Of a stretch of DNA of 64,000 nucleotides, positions 42,759-52,046 are shown in pieces. The position numbers were made by a program, and so were the translations under genes. The notes under the pieces are model-generated. The model made no database searches and was not told the origin of the DNA. It saw only the letters and a program-made list of their open reading frames with translations. Origin of the DNA: Streptomyces griseus (lineage in GTDB: Bacteria > Actinomycetota > Actinomycetes > Streptomycetales > Streptomycetaceae); NCBI RefSeq assembly GCF_900460065.1, contig NZ_UAVD01000028.1:186001-250000 (forward strand), read 5' to 3'. Each line of letters starts with the position of its first letter. The stretch's first letter is position 1.

Positions 42759-44633
42759 ATGGACGACGGGAAGCCCACCGGGCCGCAGGCGAAGTGGTGG
42801 AGCCGCCCCACGGCGGGGCGTGCCGACCGCACGGCGCCGGACAGCGGGCCGGCCCCGTCGGACGCCGCACCGCCCGAGGACCGTGGGCCGACGGCCCCGG
42901 CCACCTCTTCGACCCCCGCCGCGGACGCCACGGCGACCTCGCCCCCGGACGGCACGGCCCCCGTCCCGGCCACCGATCCTGCCCCGGACGCCGCGCCGGC
43001 CCCGGCCCCGGCCGGCCCGCCGTCGGCTCCGCCCTCCGACGCCGCCGGCAGCCCGGCGGTCCACGGAGGCCAGGAGGTTCCGCGCCCCCGCCCCGCCGGA
43101 GCCCCGCTCCACGAGCCCGACGAGTACAGCACCCCGCCCTACGGCGGCCCCGGCCCCTGGGCGCCCGCCCCGCCGGTGCAGCACCCCACCCCGGCCCACG
43201 GCACGGCCGTACCGCCGGGGGCCGGAGCACCGGCCCCGCAGTACGCCGCGACGAACGGCGCCGGAGCCCCGGCCCCGCACCCCGCGCCCGCCGACGGCTT
43301 CCCGGCCCCGCAGGCCCAGCCCGCCGACGGCTTCACCGCCCACGCCGCCCACGTACCGCAGCCGCCGCACGGAGCCCCCGGGACGCCCCAGGGAGCCCCC
43401 GAGCACCAGGGGCAGCACCCGCAGCAGCACACCCAATGGCTCCAGTACGACCCGTGGGGCGCGCCGGGCCAGCCGCTGACCCGGCCGGGACCCCTCGGGG
43501 GCACCGAACCCGGCCGCGGGAAGAAGCGCCGGGGCGGGGCGTTCATGGGAGTGCTCCTGCTGACCCTGGTCGCCGGCGGTATCGGCGGAGGCGTCGGCGC
43601 GTACGTCGAGCGCAACGGCGGCCTGACCACCGTCGAGCTGCCGCAGGCGGGCCGCGACAACGGTGACCGGGCCCCCGAGAGCGTCGCCGGCATCGCCGCC
43701 AGCGCCCTGCCCAGCGTGGTCACCCTGCATGTCAGCGGGACCTCCGAATCGGGCACGGGCACCGGCTTCGTCCTCGACGGGCAGGGCCACATCCTCACCA
43801 ACAACCACGTCGTCGCCCCGGCCGGCTCCAGCGGGGACATCACCGTGACGTTCAGCAGCGGCGAGACGGCCTCCGCCGAGCTCGTCGGCAAGGACAGCGG
43901 CTACGACCTCGCGGTCGTCCGGGTCCGCGGGGTCTCCGGGCTCAAGCCCCTGCCGCTCGGCAACTCCGACAACGTCCAGGTCGGCGATCCGGTGGTGGCC
44001 ATCGGCGCCCCCTTCGACCTCTCCAACACGGTGACCTCGGGCATCATCAGCGCCAAGCAGCGGCCGATCACCGCGGGCGGCGAGAAGGGCGACGGCAGCG
44101 ACATCAGCTACGTCGACGCCCTCCAGACCGACGCCCCGATCAACCCCGGCAACTCCGGCGGGCCGCTGGTCGACACCCGGGCCCACGTCATCGGCATCAA
44201 CAGCGCCATCCGCGCGGCCGACAGCGGCAAGGGCCCCGAGGCGGGCGGCCAGTCCGGCTCCATCGGCCTCGGCTTCGCGATACCCATCAACCAGGGCAAG
44301 CGCGTCGCCGAGGAGCTGATCAGCACCGGAAAGGCCACTCACCCGGTCATCGGCGTCACGCTGGACATGAAGTACACCGGCGACGGGGCCAAGGTCGGCA
44401 CGGAGGGCGCCGACGGTGCGCCCGCCGTCGCGAAGGACGGCCCGGCGGCCGAGGCGGGCATCCGGTCCGGCGACGTCATCACCCATGTCAAGGGGCAGCG
44501 GGTGCACAGCGGCGAGGAGCTGATCGTGAAGATCCGGGCCCACCGCCCCGGCGACGAGCTCGACCTGAAGCTGACCCGCGGCGGCGAGGAGCGGACGGTG
44601 ACCCTGACGCTCGGCTCGGCGAGCGGCACGTGA
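42759..44633 (+). CDS. HtrA/DegP-type serine protease with PDZ domain
   Basis: A 624-residue envelope protease. The first 255 residues are Pro/Ala/Gly-rich and cytoplasmic. One membrane segment is at about 262-285 (GAFMGVLLLTLVAGGIGGG). The trypsin-like domain has His in ILTNNHVV near 350, Asp in GYDLAVVRV near 385 and Ser in NPGNSGGPLVD near 467. The PDZ domain spans about 525-615 (ERAAE-like end not needed; AAEAGIRSGDVITHVKGQRV seen). ATG 42759 is preferred; GTG 42711 is in frame with a poorer site. It degrades or refolds envelope proteins and, as in mycobacteria, may act on the anti-sigma factor. Confidence 0.92.
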   Translation: MDDGKPTGPQAKWWSRPTAGRADRTAPDSGPAPSDAAPPEDRGPTAPATSSTPAADATATSPPDGTAPVPATDPAPDAAPAPAPAGPPSAPPSDAAGSPAVHGGQEVPRPRPAGAPLHEPDEYSTPPYGGPGPWAPAPPVQHPTPAHGTAVPPGAGAPAPQYAATNGAGAPAPHPAPADGFPAPQAQPADGFTAHAAHVPQPPHGAPGTPQGAPEHQGQHPQQHTQWLQYDPWGAPGQPLTRPGPLGGTEPGRGKKRRGGAFMGVLLLTLVAGGIGGGVGAYVERNGGLTTVELPQAGRDNGDRAPESVAGIAASALPSVVTLHVSGTSESGTGTGFVLDGQGHILTNNHVVAPAGSSGDITVTFSSGETASAELVGKDSGYDLAVVRVRGVSGLKPLPLGNSDNVQVGDPVVAIGAPFDLSNTVTSGIISAKQRPITAGGEKGDGSDISYVDALQTDAPINPGNSGGPLVDTRAHVIGINSAIRAADSGKGPEAGGQSGSIGLGFAIPINQGKRVAEELISTGKATHPVIGVTLDMKYTGDGAKVGTEGADGAPAVAKDGPAAEAGIRSGDVITHVKGQRVHSGEELIVKIRAHRPGDELDLKLTRGGEERTVTLTLGSASGT

Positions 44634-44752
44634 CGTCCACCGCGAGGTACCGCCCGGACACCTTCGACAGGTACCTTTGAGCGGTCCGGGCGGCTGGAAG
44701 ACCCGGGCCGCGATCGCACGGAGAACACGCGGAGAACACGAGGAGCAACAAG

Positions 44753-45253
44753 GTGTTCAATGACATTGGCGCACTGGAGCTGTTGACGCTCGGGGTGCTG
44801 GCCGTGCTGGTCTTCGGCCCGGACAAGCTGCCCAAGCTGATCCAGGACGTCACGCGCACCATCCGTAAGATCCGCGAGTTCTCGGACAGCGCCAAGGAAG
44901 ACATCCGCTCGGAGCTCGGCCCGCAGTTCAAGGACTTCGAGTTCGAGGACCTCAACCCCAAGACGTTCGTCCGGAAGCAGTTGATGGACGGCAACGACGA
45001 CCTGGGGCTGAAGGAGATCCGCGAGAGCTTCGACCTGCGCAAGGAGATCTCCGACGTCACCGACGCGGTCAACGGGCGCACCCCGGCCGCGTCCGATACC
45101 GCCAACAGTGCGGTGAACGGCTCGGCGGGCGCTGCGGCCGACGGGGTGACGACCAGCCTCACCAAGACCGGCGAAACCACCCCTGACCTGCTGAAGAAGG
45201 CCCCGCAGCAGGCACAGCCCGAGCGCCCGCCGTTCGACGCAGACGCCACCTGA
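44753..45253 (+). CDS. tatB: Sec-independent translocase subunit TatB
   Basis: A 166-residue protein. MFNDIGALELLTLGVLAVLVFGPDKLP is the standard opening, in two pieces: a short membrane helix at 5-22, then the FGPDKLP hinge and an amphipathic helix to residue 50 (LIQDVTRTIRKIREFSDSAKEDI). The remainder is polar and variable. With TatA and TatC it exports folded twin-arginine proteins such as many Streptomyces secreted enzymes. GTG 44753 follows GAGGAGCAACAAG. It is 119 bases downstream of the HtrA gene. Confidence 0.95.
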   Translation: MFNDIGALELLTLGVLAVLVFGPDKLPKLIQDVTRTIRKIREFSDSAKEDIRSELGPQFKDFEFEDLNPKTFVRKQLMDGNDDLGLKEIRESFDLRKEISDVTDAVNGRTPAASDTANSAVNGSAGAAADGVTTSLTKTGETTPDLLKKAPQQAQPERPPFDADAT

Positions 45254-45378
45254 CCCCGGTCAATCCCGGCTCGTCCGGACGGTATGGCTATTCTCCATCT
45301 GTCCGGTTGCGAGGATGCCCAAGCCCGCGGGGGGCGGGCCGCTCCGGATCCTGACTGATCGAGGAGGCGGCCGCGCAG

Positions 45379-46038
45379 ATGGAGACGACGAGTCGGATTG
45401 ATACGGACGGTGTCCCGGGCACGGCCACGGCGGAGGAGGGGCCGGCGACGCGGCGTGCCGTCGACGGCTACCGGGAAGCGACCTTCCCCTGGTACGGGCT
45501 GGACGAGGCCTTCACCGGCCCGCGCTGGCTGATGCAGGTGGCCACCGCGGCGGACGGCACCGTGCAGCACGGTGCGACGGGGCACGGCGACGAGCCGTCG
45601 GTGAAGTCGGACGGCTCCGCCGACAAGGAGCGGTTCGCGGCGGTGATCACCGTCGCCGCGAGTCCGGTGAGACGCAGCGGTGACGGCACGGGCGTGCTGG
45701 ACGCCACCACGGTGTCCTCGGCGGCCTGGCTCGCGGGCTCCGGCCTGCTGGCGTACACCTGGCCGCCGCAGATGGACCACACCCTGCGCGACGACTGGCT
45801 GGACCAGCAGACCGAGACGGCGTTCACCCTCGCCGACGACCTCGGCGGAGCGCCCTGGTCGACGCTCTCCCTCCCGGTGGACGGGGTGCCGGTGGAGTTC
45901 CACTACCGCGAGTCCGAGTTCGGCTGGGTGCTGGCCGGGTCCGCCCACGAGGGCGTGCACATCGGGGCGTACGGGCGGGGGATGAGCGCCTACGGCCTCG
46001 GCTTCGCGGCCATCAAGGACATCGGGACCTACGCGTAG
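45379..46038 (+). CDS. Conserved Streptomyces protein of unknown function
   Basis: A 219-residue soluble protein starting at ATG 45379 with GAGGAGG upstream. It has no signal peptide, membrane segment or cysteine. Typical stretches are DGYREATFPWYGLDEAFTGPRW, TWPPQMDHTLRDDWLDQQTE, FHYRESEFGWVLAGSAHEGVHIGAYGRGMSAYGL, in pieces. I do not recognise a family. It follows tatB by 125 bases and is closed by repeats and a hairpin before the convergent mrp gene. Confidence 0.85.
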   Translation: METTSRIDTDGVPGTATAEEGPATRRAVDGYREATFPWYGLDEAFTGPRWLMQVATAADGTVQHGATGHGDEPSVKSDGSADKERFAAVITVAASPVRRSGDGTGVLDATTVSSAAWLAGSGLLAYTWPPQMDHTLRDDWLDQQTETAFTLADDLGGAPWSTLSLPVDGVPVEFHYRESEFGWVLAGSAHEGVHIGAYGRGMSAYGLGFAAIKDIGTYA

Positions 46039-46082
46039 CCGACGCCACGACCGGGCGGGCCGCACGAGCGGCTGAGCGACTC

Positions 46083-46139
46083 GGCAGGACGTACGCGCGA
46101 CGCGACAGGGCAGGACGTACGCGCGGCGACGCGACAGGG
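46083..46139. repeat. Direct repeat before mrp
   Basis: GGCAGGACGTACGCGCG followed by ACGCGACAGGG occurs at 46083-46110 and, with three extra bases, at 46109-46139. The copies overlap by two bases. It lies in the convergent gap and runs into the terminator. Confidence 0.9.
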
Positions 46140-46168
46140 CGGGCCGGATGACCACCGGCCCGCCCTGT
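46134..46168. terminator. Bidirectional terminator between convergent genes
   Basis: Perfect 14-base arms (46134-46147 and 46155-46168), 7-base loop, between the unknown gene at 45379 and mrp. Confidence 0.82.
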
Positions 46169-46186
46169 GCCGCCCCCGGGGGCGCG

Positions 46187-47320
46187 TCAGAACTTGTTGC
46201 GCGGGGTGATCCCCAGCGACATGCCCGACAGGCCGCGCTGACGGCCGCCCAGCTTCCCCGCGATCGAGCGCAGCGCGCTGCCGGCCGGGGAGTCGGGGTC
46301 GGACAGGACGACCGGCTTGCCCTCGTCGCCGCCCTCGCGCAGCCGTACGTCGATCGGGATCGAGCCGAGCACCGGCACCTCGGCGCCGACCGTACGGGTC
46401 AGCCCCTCGGCGACCCGTGCGCCGCCGCCCGAGCCGAACACGTCGACCATCTCGTCGCAGTGCGGGCACGGCATGCCCGACATGTTCTCCACCACGCCGA
46501 CGATCTTCTGGTGGGTCTGCACGGCGATCGAGCCGGCCCGCTCGGCCACCTCGGCCGCCGCCTGCTGCGGGGTCGTGACGACCAGGATCTCCGCGCCCGG
46601 CACCAGCTGCGCGACCGAGATCGCGATGTCGCCGGTGCCCGGCGGCAGGTCCAGCAGCAGGACGTCCAGGTCACCCCAGTACACATCGGCGAGGAACTGC
46701 TGGAGCGCCCGGTGCAGCATCGGGCCGCGCCAGACCACGGGGGCGTTGCCCGGGGTGAACATGCCGATGGAGATGACCTTCACGCCGTGCGCGGACGGCG
46801 GCATGATCATGTTCTCGACCTGGGTGGGCTTGCCGTCCGCACCGAGCATCCGGGGCACGCTGTGCCCGTAGATGTCCGCGTCCACCACGCCGACCTTCAG
46901 ACCGTCGGCCGCCATCGCCGCGGCGAGGTTCACCGTCACCGAGGACTTGCCGACACCGCCCTTGCCCGAGGCGACCGCGTACACCCGGGTCAGGGAGCCG
47001 GGCTGGGCGAAGGGCACCTCCCGCTCGGCGGTGCCGCCGCGCAGCGAGCTCGCCAGGTCCTTGCGCTGCTCGTCGCTCATGACGTCGAGGGTCACCTCGA
47101 CCCGCGAGACCCCCTCGACCCGGGCGACCGCCTCGGTCACGTTCCGGGTGATCGTGTCGCGCATCGGACAGCCGGAGACCGTGAGATACACCGTGACAGC
47201 CACTACACCGTCAGGATCGATCTCGACCGATTTCACCATGCCCAGCTCGGTGATCGGGCGGTGGATCTCCGGGTCGTTCACTGTCGACAGTGCCTCAAGC
47301 ACCGCGTCTTCCGTAGCCAT
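46187..47320 (-). CDS. mrp: Mrp/NBP35-type iron-sulfur cluster carrier ATPase
   Basis: A 377-residue P-loop protein that assembles and transfers 4Fe-4S clusters. The N-terminal 95 residues are a MIP18/DUF59 domain (AVLEALSTVNDPEIHRPITELGMV, in pieces). The deviant Walker A SGKGGVGKSSV is near 117-127, then VDADIYGHSVPRMLG and LLLDLPPGTGDI. The cluster-binding Cys pair CPHC is near 285. ATG 47320 fits homologues; the earlier in-frame start at 47383 would overlap the neighbour. It follows the DUF1003 gene by 43 bases in the same direction, likely one operon with the MgtE-N gene. Confidence 0.94.
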   Translation of the reverse strand: MATEDAVLEALSTVNDPEIHRPITELGMVKSVEIDPDGVVAVTVYLTVSGCPMRDTITRNVTEAVARVEGVSRVEVTLDVMSDEQRKDLASSLRGGTAEREVPFAQPGSLTRVYAVASGKGGVGKSSVTVNLAAAMAADGLKVGVVDADIYGHSVPRMLGADGKPTQVENMIMPPSAHGVKVISIGMFTPGNAPVVWRGPMLHRALQQFLADVYWGDLDVLLLDLPPGTGDIAISVAQLVPGAEILVVTTPQQAAAEVAERAGSIAVQTHQKIVGVVENMSGMPCPHCDEMVDVFGSGGGARVAEGLTRTVGAEVPVLGSIPIDVRLREGGDEGKPVVLSDPDSPAGSALRSIAGKLGGRQRGLSGMSLGITPRNKF

Positions 47321-47363
47321 ACAGACGATGTTACGGCGCACGGCGCTACGGGCGGGTAGCCCT

Positions 47364-47927
47364 TCAGCGGTCGCCTTCGTCACTCTCGGACGGGAAGCGC
47401 ACCTGCCGCTCCTCCAGGTCCCTCACCATGTCCTGGAGTTCCGAGCGGATCCAGTCCCGGGTGGCGACCTCGCCCAGGCCCATGCGCAGGGCGGCGATCT
47501 CCCGCGTCAGGTACTCGGTGTCGGCGATGGAGCGCTCGTTCTGCTTGCGGTCCTGCTCGTGCGTGACCCGGTCGCGGTCGTCCTGCCGGTTCTGCGCGAG
47601 GAGGATCAGCGGAGCGGCGTAGGAGGCCTGGAGCGACAGCATCAGCGTCAGGAAGATGAACGGGTACTGGTCGAAGCGCAGGTCCTTCGGCGCGAAGATG
47701 TTCCACAGCACCCAGACGATGATGATCAGCGTCATCCAGACGATGAACCGCCCGGTGCCCAGGAACCGCGCGATCCGCTCCGAGAACCGGCCGAACGCCT
47801 CCGGGTCGTACTCCGGCAGCAGCCGCCGGCGCGGGTCCTTCGGCTGGTCCAGCCTCGTGCGCGGGGGCCGCACCAGGCCCGAGGCGCCGGTCGACGACGC
47901 CGCCTTCGCCCGCTCGTCACCCGCCAT
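47364..47927 (-). CDS. DUF1003 membrane protein
   Basis: A 187-residue protein. A basic, Pro-rich N terminus of about 45 residues is followed by two membrane segments (FIVWMTLIIIVWVLWN and FIFLTLMLSLQASYAAPLIL). After these, QNRQDDRDRVTHEQDRKQNERSI, in pieces, is the charged stretch that defines DUF1003. A coiled-coil-like C terminus ends SESDEGDR. The function is unknown. Its start overlaps the upstream MgtE-N gene by 11 bases. It corresponds in position to Rv1231c of M. tuberculosis. Confidence 0.92.
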   Translation of the reverse strand: MAGDERAKAASSTGASGLVRPPRTRLDQPKDPRRRLLPEYDPEAFGRFSERIARFLGTGRFIVWMTLIIIVWVLWNIFAPKDLRFDQYPFIFLTLMLSLQASYAAPLILLAQNRQDDRDRVTHEQDRKQNERSIADTEYLTREIAALRMGLGEVATRDWIRSELQDMVRDLEERQVRFPSESDEGDR

Positions 47928-49191
47928 GGCCGATCCCCTCCTCCCCGTGCAGATCCGTCTCGCGCCAGTCGTCCGGCAGCAGGTGGTCCAGGACGTCGTC
48001 CACGGTCACCGCGCCGAGCAGCGAACCGGTCTCGTCCACGACGGGCACCGAGACCATGTTGTACGCGGCGAGATAGCTGGTGACCGTCGGCAGCGGGGTG
48101 TCCGGCGACAGAGGCACCAGGTCGCTGTCGACGATCGAGCTGACCAGGGTGAACGGCGGGTCGCGCAGCAGCCGCTGGAAGTGGACCGTGCCCAGGTACT
48201 TCCCGGTCGGGGTGTCGTCGGGGGAGCGGCACACGTACACCTGCGCGGCGAGCGCCGGGGACAGGTCCGCCTGCCGCACCCGGGCCAGCGCGTCGGCCAC
48301 CGTCGCGTCGGGCAGCAGCACGATCGGCTCGGTCGTCATCAGACCGCCCGCCGTCCGCTCCTCGTACGACATCAGCCGGCGGACGTCGGCGGCGTCGTCC
48401 GGCCGCATCAGCGCCAGCAGCCGCTCCTTGTCCTCCTCCGGCAGTTCGGAGAGCAGGTCGGCCGCGTCGTCGGGGTCCATCGCCTCCAGGACGTCGGCGG
48501 CCCGCTCCTCCGCGAGCTTGCCGATGATCTCCACCTGGTCGTCCTCGGGCAACTCCTCCAGGACGTCGGCGAGCCGGTCGTCGTCCAGGGCGGCGGCGAC
48601 CTCCGCCCGGCGCTTGGGCGAGAGGTGGTGCAGGGCGTTCGCCACGTCGGTGGGCCGCAGCCGCTCGAACGTGGCGACCAGACTCTCCGCACCCTGGCCG
48701 TGCTCGTCCAGCGAGAACCCGCTGACCGCCGACCACTCCACCGTCAGGGTCTCGCCCTTGCGGCGCAGCGCCCCGCCGCGCCCCTTGCGGACGAAGTACT
48801 TGTCGATCTCCCAGTCGCGGCGGGCCGGCAGCTGCTGGATGGCCACGTCCAGGACGGTGACCTCCTCGTCGTTCTCGACCAGCCGGACCCTTCGGTCCAG
48901 GAATTCGCCGAGGACGAGACGTTCGGTGGGCCGCTGTTCGAAGCGCCGCATGTTGACGACGCCGGTGGTGATGACCTGGCCGGACTCGACGCCCGTCACC
49001 CGGGTCATCGGGAGGAAGATCCGCCGCCGGCTGATCACCTCGACGACCAGTCCCAGGATGCGCGGAGGGCGCCCGCCGACCCGCAGCATCGCCACCAGAT
49101 CACGCACCCGGCCGACCTGGTCCCCGTTCGGGTCGAACACGGGGACGCCGGACAGGTGCGATACGAAGACCCTGGGGGTGACCGCCGCCAT
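47917..49191 (-). CDS. MgtE N-terminal/CBS domain protein
   Basis: A 424-residue cytoplasmic protein. An N-terminal PRC-barrel-like part (VFVSHLSGVPVFDPNGDQVGRVRDLV, in pieces) recurs in a second copy (KGRGGALRRKGETLTVEWSAV). The MgtE N-terminal helical domain is at about 175-280 (LHHLSPKRRAEVAAALDDDRLADVLEELPEDDQVEII, in pieces). Two CBS domains follow (about 285-405), with LPDATVADALARVR and LPTVTSYLAAYNMVSVPVVDETG. It lacks the membrane part of MgtE, so it is probably a Mg/nucleotide sensor, not a channel. It matches Rv1232c in domain order and neighbourhood. Confidence 0.92.
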   Translation of the reverse strand: MAAVTPRVFVSHLSGVPVFDPNGDQVGRVRDLVAMLRVGGRPPRILGLVVEVISRRRIFLPMTRVTGVESGQVITTGVVNMRRFEQRPTERLVLGEFLDRRVRLVENDEEVTVLDVAIQQLPARRDWEIDKYFVRKGRGGALRRKGETLTVEWSAVSGFSLDEHGQGAESLVATFERLRPTDVANALHHLSPKRRAEVAAALDDDRLADVLEELPEDDQVEIIGKLAEERAADVLEAMDPDDAADLLSELPEEDKERLLALMRPDDAADVRRLMSYEERTAGGLMTTEPIVLLPDATVADALARVRQADLSPALAAQVYVCRSPDDTPTGKYLGTVHFQRLLRDPPFTLVSSIVDSDLVPLSPDTPLPTVTSYLAAYNMVSVPVVDETGSLLGAVTVDDVLDHLLPDDWRETDLHGEEGIGHGG

Positions 49192-49436
49192 CCTCGGCCT
49201 CCTTCGTCCGTCCGTGTCCACTGTGCCGTCACGTGTCCCGTGACCGTCCGCGCCCCGACCGCCCCGGACCGGCGCCGCCGGCCGGCGAATCCGCCGGTGC
49301 GCCGGGATCAGGCTAGCCCGTACCGCCGCGCCGTGCCCCGGCGGACCGGTCCGTACGGCTGGCTGCCGGGGAGCAGGCGCCTCCCGGGTACGCTGCCGTC
49401 TGCCACCCCCGATCGCCGTTGAGAGGCAGTGCGCCC

Positions 49437-50207
49437 GTGACCTCTTTCGCCCCGGCCGTGCGGAACCATCGCCGGACCGCCCTCGCTCTCGTGCTGTGCG
49501 GAGGGCTCACCGCGGCCCTGGCCGCCTGCGGCACGGAGGAGGACCCGGACAAGGGGACCAACGGCGTCGCCAAACTCTCCGCCACCGAGATCGACGCGAA
49601 GGCCAGAGCGGCGGCCGAGGCGGCGAGCGCCGTACGCCTGTCGGGCACGCTCGTCAGCAAGGGCGGCACCTACCGGCTGGAGATGAAGCTCAACGCGGAG
49701 GGCGGCATGGGCTCCGTGACCTCCAAGAAGCAGAGCTTCGCCCTGCTGCGGGTGGACGACGAGCTCTATCTCAAGGCGCCGGCCGAGTTCTGGACCCACG
49801 AGGGCAGCGGTGCCGGGGAGGGCGGCGCCACCGATGTGGCGGCTGCCGACAAGCTGGGCGGCAAGTACGTCAAGGTCCCCGAGGACGACCCCAGCTACGG
49901 CCAGCTGCGCGGCTTCACCGACAAGAAGGTCCTGCTCGACGGGCTCCTCGCGCTGAACGGCGAGGTCAGCAAGGGCGGCCGGGACACGGTCGCCGGGCAG
50001 CGCACGATCCAGATCCTGGGCGGCAAGGGCGCGGGCGGGGCGTTCGACGTCTCGCTGGAGGACCAGCCGTATCCGATCCGGGTGGCCCGGGGCGGCGGCG
50101 GGGGCACGGTCACCCTGGCCGACTGGGGGCAGGCCTTCCCGCTGGAGGCGCCCGAGGAGGACGACACCGTCGACTACGGCGGCCAGCTCCCCAAGTCCTC
50201 CGGCTGA
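49437..50207 (+). CDS. Secreted lipoprotein
   Basis: A 256-residue exported lipoprotein. GTG 49437, with GAGAGG 10 bases upstream, gives a basic start and a hydrophobic core ending LAACG, so the Cys near residue 30 is lipidated. The mature part alternates charged and hydrophobic beta-type segments (VRLSGTLVSKGGTYRLEMKLNAEGGMGSV, in pieces; LRVDDELYLKAPAEFW; YPIRVARGGGGGTVTLADWG), reminiscent of the LppX/LprG fold. A role in binding lipid or cell wall material is only inferred. It is divergent from the MgtE-N gene and convergent with the next gene. Confidence 0.85.
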   Translation: MTSFAPAVRNHRRTALALVLCGGLTAALAACGTEEDPDKGTNGVAKLSATEIDAKARAAAEAASAVRLSGTLVSKGGTYRLEMKLNAEGGMGSVTSKKQSFALLRVDDELYLKAPAEFWTHEGSGAGEGGATDVAAADKLGGKYVKVPEDDPSYGQLRGFTDKKVLLDGLLALNGEVSKGGRDTVAGQRTIQILGGKGAGGAFDVSLEDQPYPIRVARGGGGGTVTLADWGQAFPLEAPEEDDTVDYGGQLPKSSG

Positions 50208-50231
50208 GCCGACGCCCCCTCGCGGGGCCGC

Positions 50232-50768
50232 TCAGCCCTTCCGGCGACGCTTCAGCAGCAGCCGGGGGAGCGCCGCCGGGGCCGGCCGCCGGGTGGTGGC
50301 CCCGGTCGGCAGGGGGACGGCCGCCAGCGAGGTGTCCGGCAGCGCGGTGCTCACGGTGTCCGGCGCCAGCCGCACCACGGTGCACTCGCGCGCCCACCGC
50401 TCCGGCATCGACTCGGCGTCCGGCGCGTTGAGCCGCTTGCCCTTCAGCTCGGCGACCGCGGCCTCCCACTCCTCGGAGCGCGGCGGGAGGAAACGGCACG
50501 CCGCGCTCCAGGCGACGATCCGGCCGCCCTTGTCCTTGCTCCGTACGGTCACCTCGGCGCGCCCGCCGTCGGTCAGCCCCTGGGGCAGCGGCTGCTCGCC
50601 GGGCCCGCCGCCGACCAGCAGCGCCGCGCCGTCGTGCCAGACGTGCCACACGGCGCGGGCCGGCCCGTCGCCCCGCACCCAGACGAGACCGGACTTCTTC
50701 GTGGCCTCCTCGACGAGGGCCCGCTCCAGCAGATCGGCGGCGGCATCGGGTGCGGCGGCGTCAGTCAT
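50232..50768 (-). CDS. Conserved protein, possible FMN-binding split-barrel
   Basis: A 178-residue protein with no signal peptide. The stretch SGLVWVRGDGPARAVWHVWHDGAALLVGGGPGEQPLP, in pieces, followed by AEVTVRSKDKGGRIVAWSAACRFLPP, has the strand order of pyridoxamine 5'-phosphate oxidase-like split barrels, but I see no flavin motif to confirm it. The C-terminal 40 residues are Pro/Arg-rich. Its 3' end lies 24 bases from the lipoprotein gene. It follows corA by 25 bases and may be co-transcribed. Confidence 0.75.
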   Translation of the reverse strand: MTDAAAPDAAADLLERALVEEATKKSGLVWVRGDGPARAVWHVWHDGAALLVGGGPGEQPLPQGLTDGGRAEVTVRSKDKGGRIVAWSAACRFLPPRSEEWEAAVAELKGKRLNAPDAESMPERWARECTVVRLAPDTVSTALPDTSLAAVPLPTGATTRRPAPAALPRLLLKRRRKG

Positions 50769-50793
50769 GGGCGCGAGCTTAGACCCACCGCGC

Positions 50794-51921
50794 TCAGAGC
50801 CAGCCGTTGCGCTTGAGGATGCGGTGGATGGAGAAACAGACCACCCCGATGACGCCGAGCACCAGCGGATAGCCGTACTTCCACTGGAGCTCGGGCATGT
50901 GGTCGAAGTTCATGCCGTAGACACCGCAGATCATCGTCGGCACGGCGATGATCGCCGCCCAGGAGGTGATCTTGCGCATGTCCTCGTTCTGCGTGACGGT
51001 CGCCTGCGCCAGATTGGCCTGGAGGATCGAGTTCAGCAGCTCGTCGAAGCCGAGGACCTCCTCCTGGACCCGGGCGAGGTGGTCGGCGACATCGCGGAAG
51101 TACTTCTGGATGTCGGGGTCGATCAGCCGCATCGGACGCTCGCTCAGCAGCTGCATCGGCCGCAGCAGCGGCGAGACGGCGCGCTTGAACTCCAGCACCT
51201 CGCGCTTGAGCTGGTAGATCCGGCCCGCGTCCGAACCGCGCGGGCTGCCCTTGGCCGGGGTGGAGAAGACGTCGATCTCCACCTCGTCGATGTCGTCCTG
51301 CACCGACTCGGCCACCGCGATGTACCCGTCGACCACATGGTCGGCGATGGCGTGCAGGACGGCGGACGGCCCCTTGGCGAGCAGCTCCGGATCGTCCTGG
51401 AGCCGGTGGCGCAGGGCGCGCAGGGAGCCCTGCCCGCCGTGCCGGACGGTGATGACGAAGTCCCGGCCGGTGAAGCACATCACCTCGCCGGTCTCCACGA
51501 CCTCGCTGGTCGCGGTCAGTTCGGCGTGCTCCACGTAGTGGATGGTCTTGAAGACGGTGAACAGCGTGTCGTCGTACCGCTCCAGCTTGGGCCGCTGGTG
51601 GGCGTGGACGGCGTCCTCGACGGCCAGCGGGTGCAGCCCGAACTCCCGGGCGATACCCGCGAATTCGGCCTCCGTCGGCTCGTGCAGACCGATCCACGCG
51701 AAGCCGCCCTCCTCCCGCACCTGGAGCATCGCCTCGTGCGGCGTCGGGGTCGAGGGCGTCGCCAGCCTGCGGCCGTCGCGGTAGACGGCGCAGTCGACGA
51801 CGGCGCTGGAGGCGGACGGGTCGCGGGTGGTGTCGTACGCGCTGTAGGGCGCGTTGTTCTTGCGGAGGGACGGGCGCAGGGACGGGCGCACGGCGGCGCG
51901 CAGGTCACGGATCATCGACAT
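50794..51921 (-). CDS. corA: CorA-type magnesium/cobalt transporter
   Basis: A 375-residue CorA-family channel. The large N-terminal cytoplasmic part contains FAWIGLHEPTEAEFAGIA and the helix VLEFKRAVSPLLRPMQLL leading to the pore helix. The selectivity signature GMN is in CGVYGMNFDHMPE near residue 336, between the two C-terminal membrane segments, and the end is basic (RILKRNGWL). It imports Mg2+ as a pentamer. ATG 51921 follows GAAGGAG. The position matches Rv1239c in the M. tuberculosis sigE region. The long leader upstream may regulate it. Confidence 0.94.
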   Translation of the reverse strand: MSMIRDLRAAVRPSLRPSLRKNNAPYSAYDTTRDPSASSAVVDCAVYRDGRRLATPSTPTPHEAMLQVREEGGFAWIGLHEPTEAEFAGIAREFGLHPLAVEDAVHAHQRPKLERYDDTLFTVFKTIHYVEHAELTATSEVVETGEVMCFTGRDFVITVRHGGQGSLRALRHRLQDDPELLAKGPSAVLHAIADHVVDGYIAVAESVQDDIDEVEIDVFSTPAKGSPRGSDAGRIYQLKREVLEFKRAVSPLLRPMQLLSERPMRLIDPDIQKYFRDVADHLARVQEEVLGFDELLNSILQANLAQATVTQNEDMRKITSWAAIIAVPTMICGVYGMNFDHMPELQWKYGYPLVLGVIGVVCFSIHRILKRNGWL

Positions 51922-52046
51922 GGCTGGCTCCTTCACGGAGGGCCGTCGGCGAGGGCGTGGAACAGCCCGGAACGAGGACGTGCGCGCACGTCCGCAAAGC
52001 GGGCGGCACCGCGCGGGCGCGATGACGGCGTTCGCTACAGACAGGC

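Noticed and set aside
41541..44543. A 1000-codon minus-strand frame across sigma factor, anti-sigma and HtrA genes
   Set aside because: Shadow of three genes whose domains and catalytic residues are clear on the plus strand.
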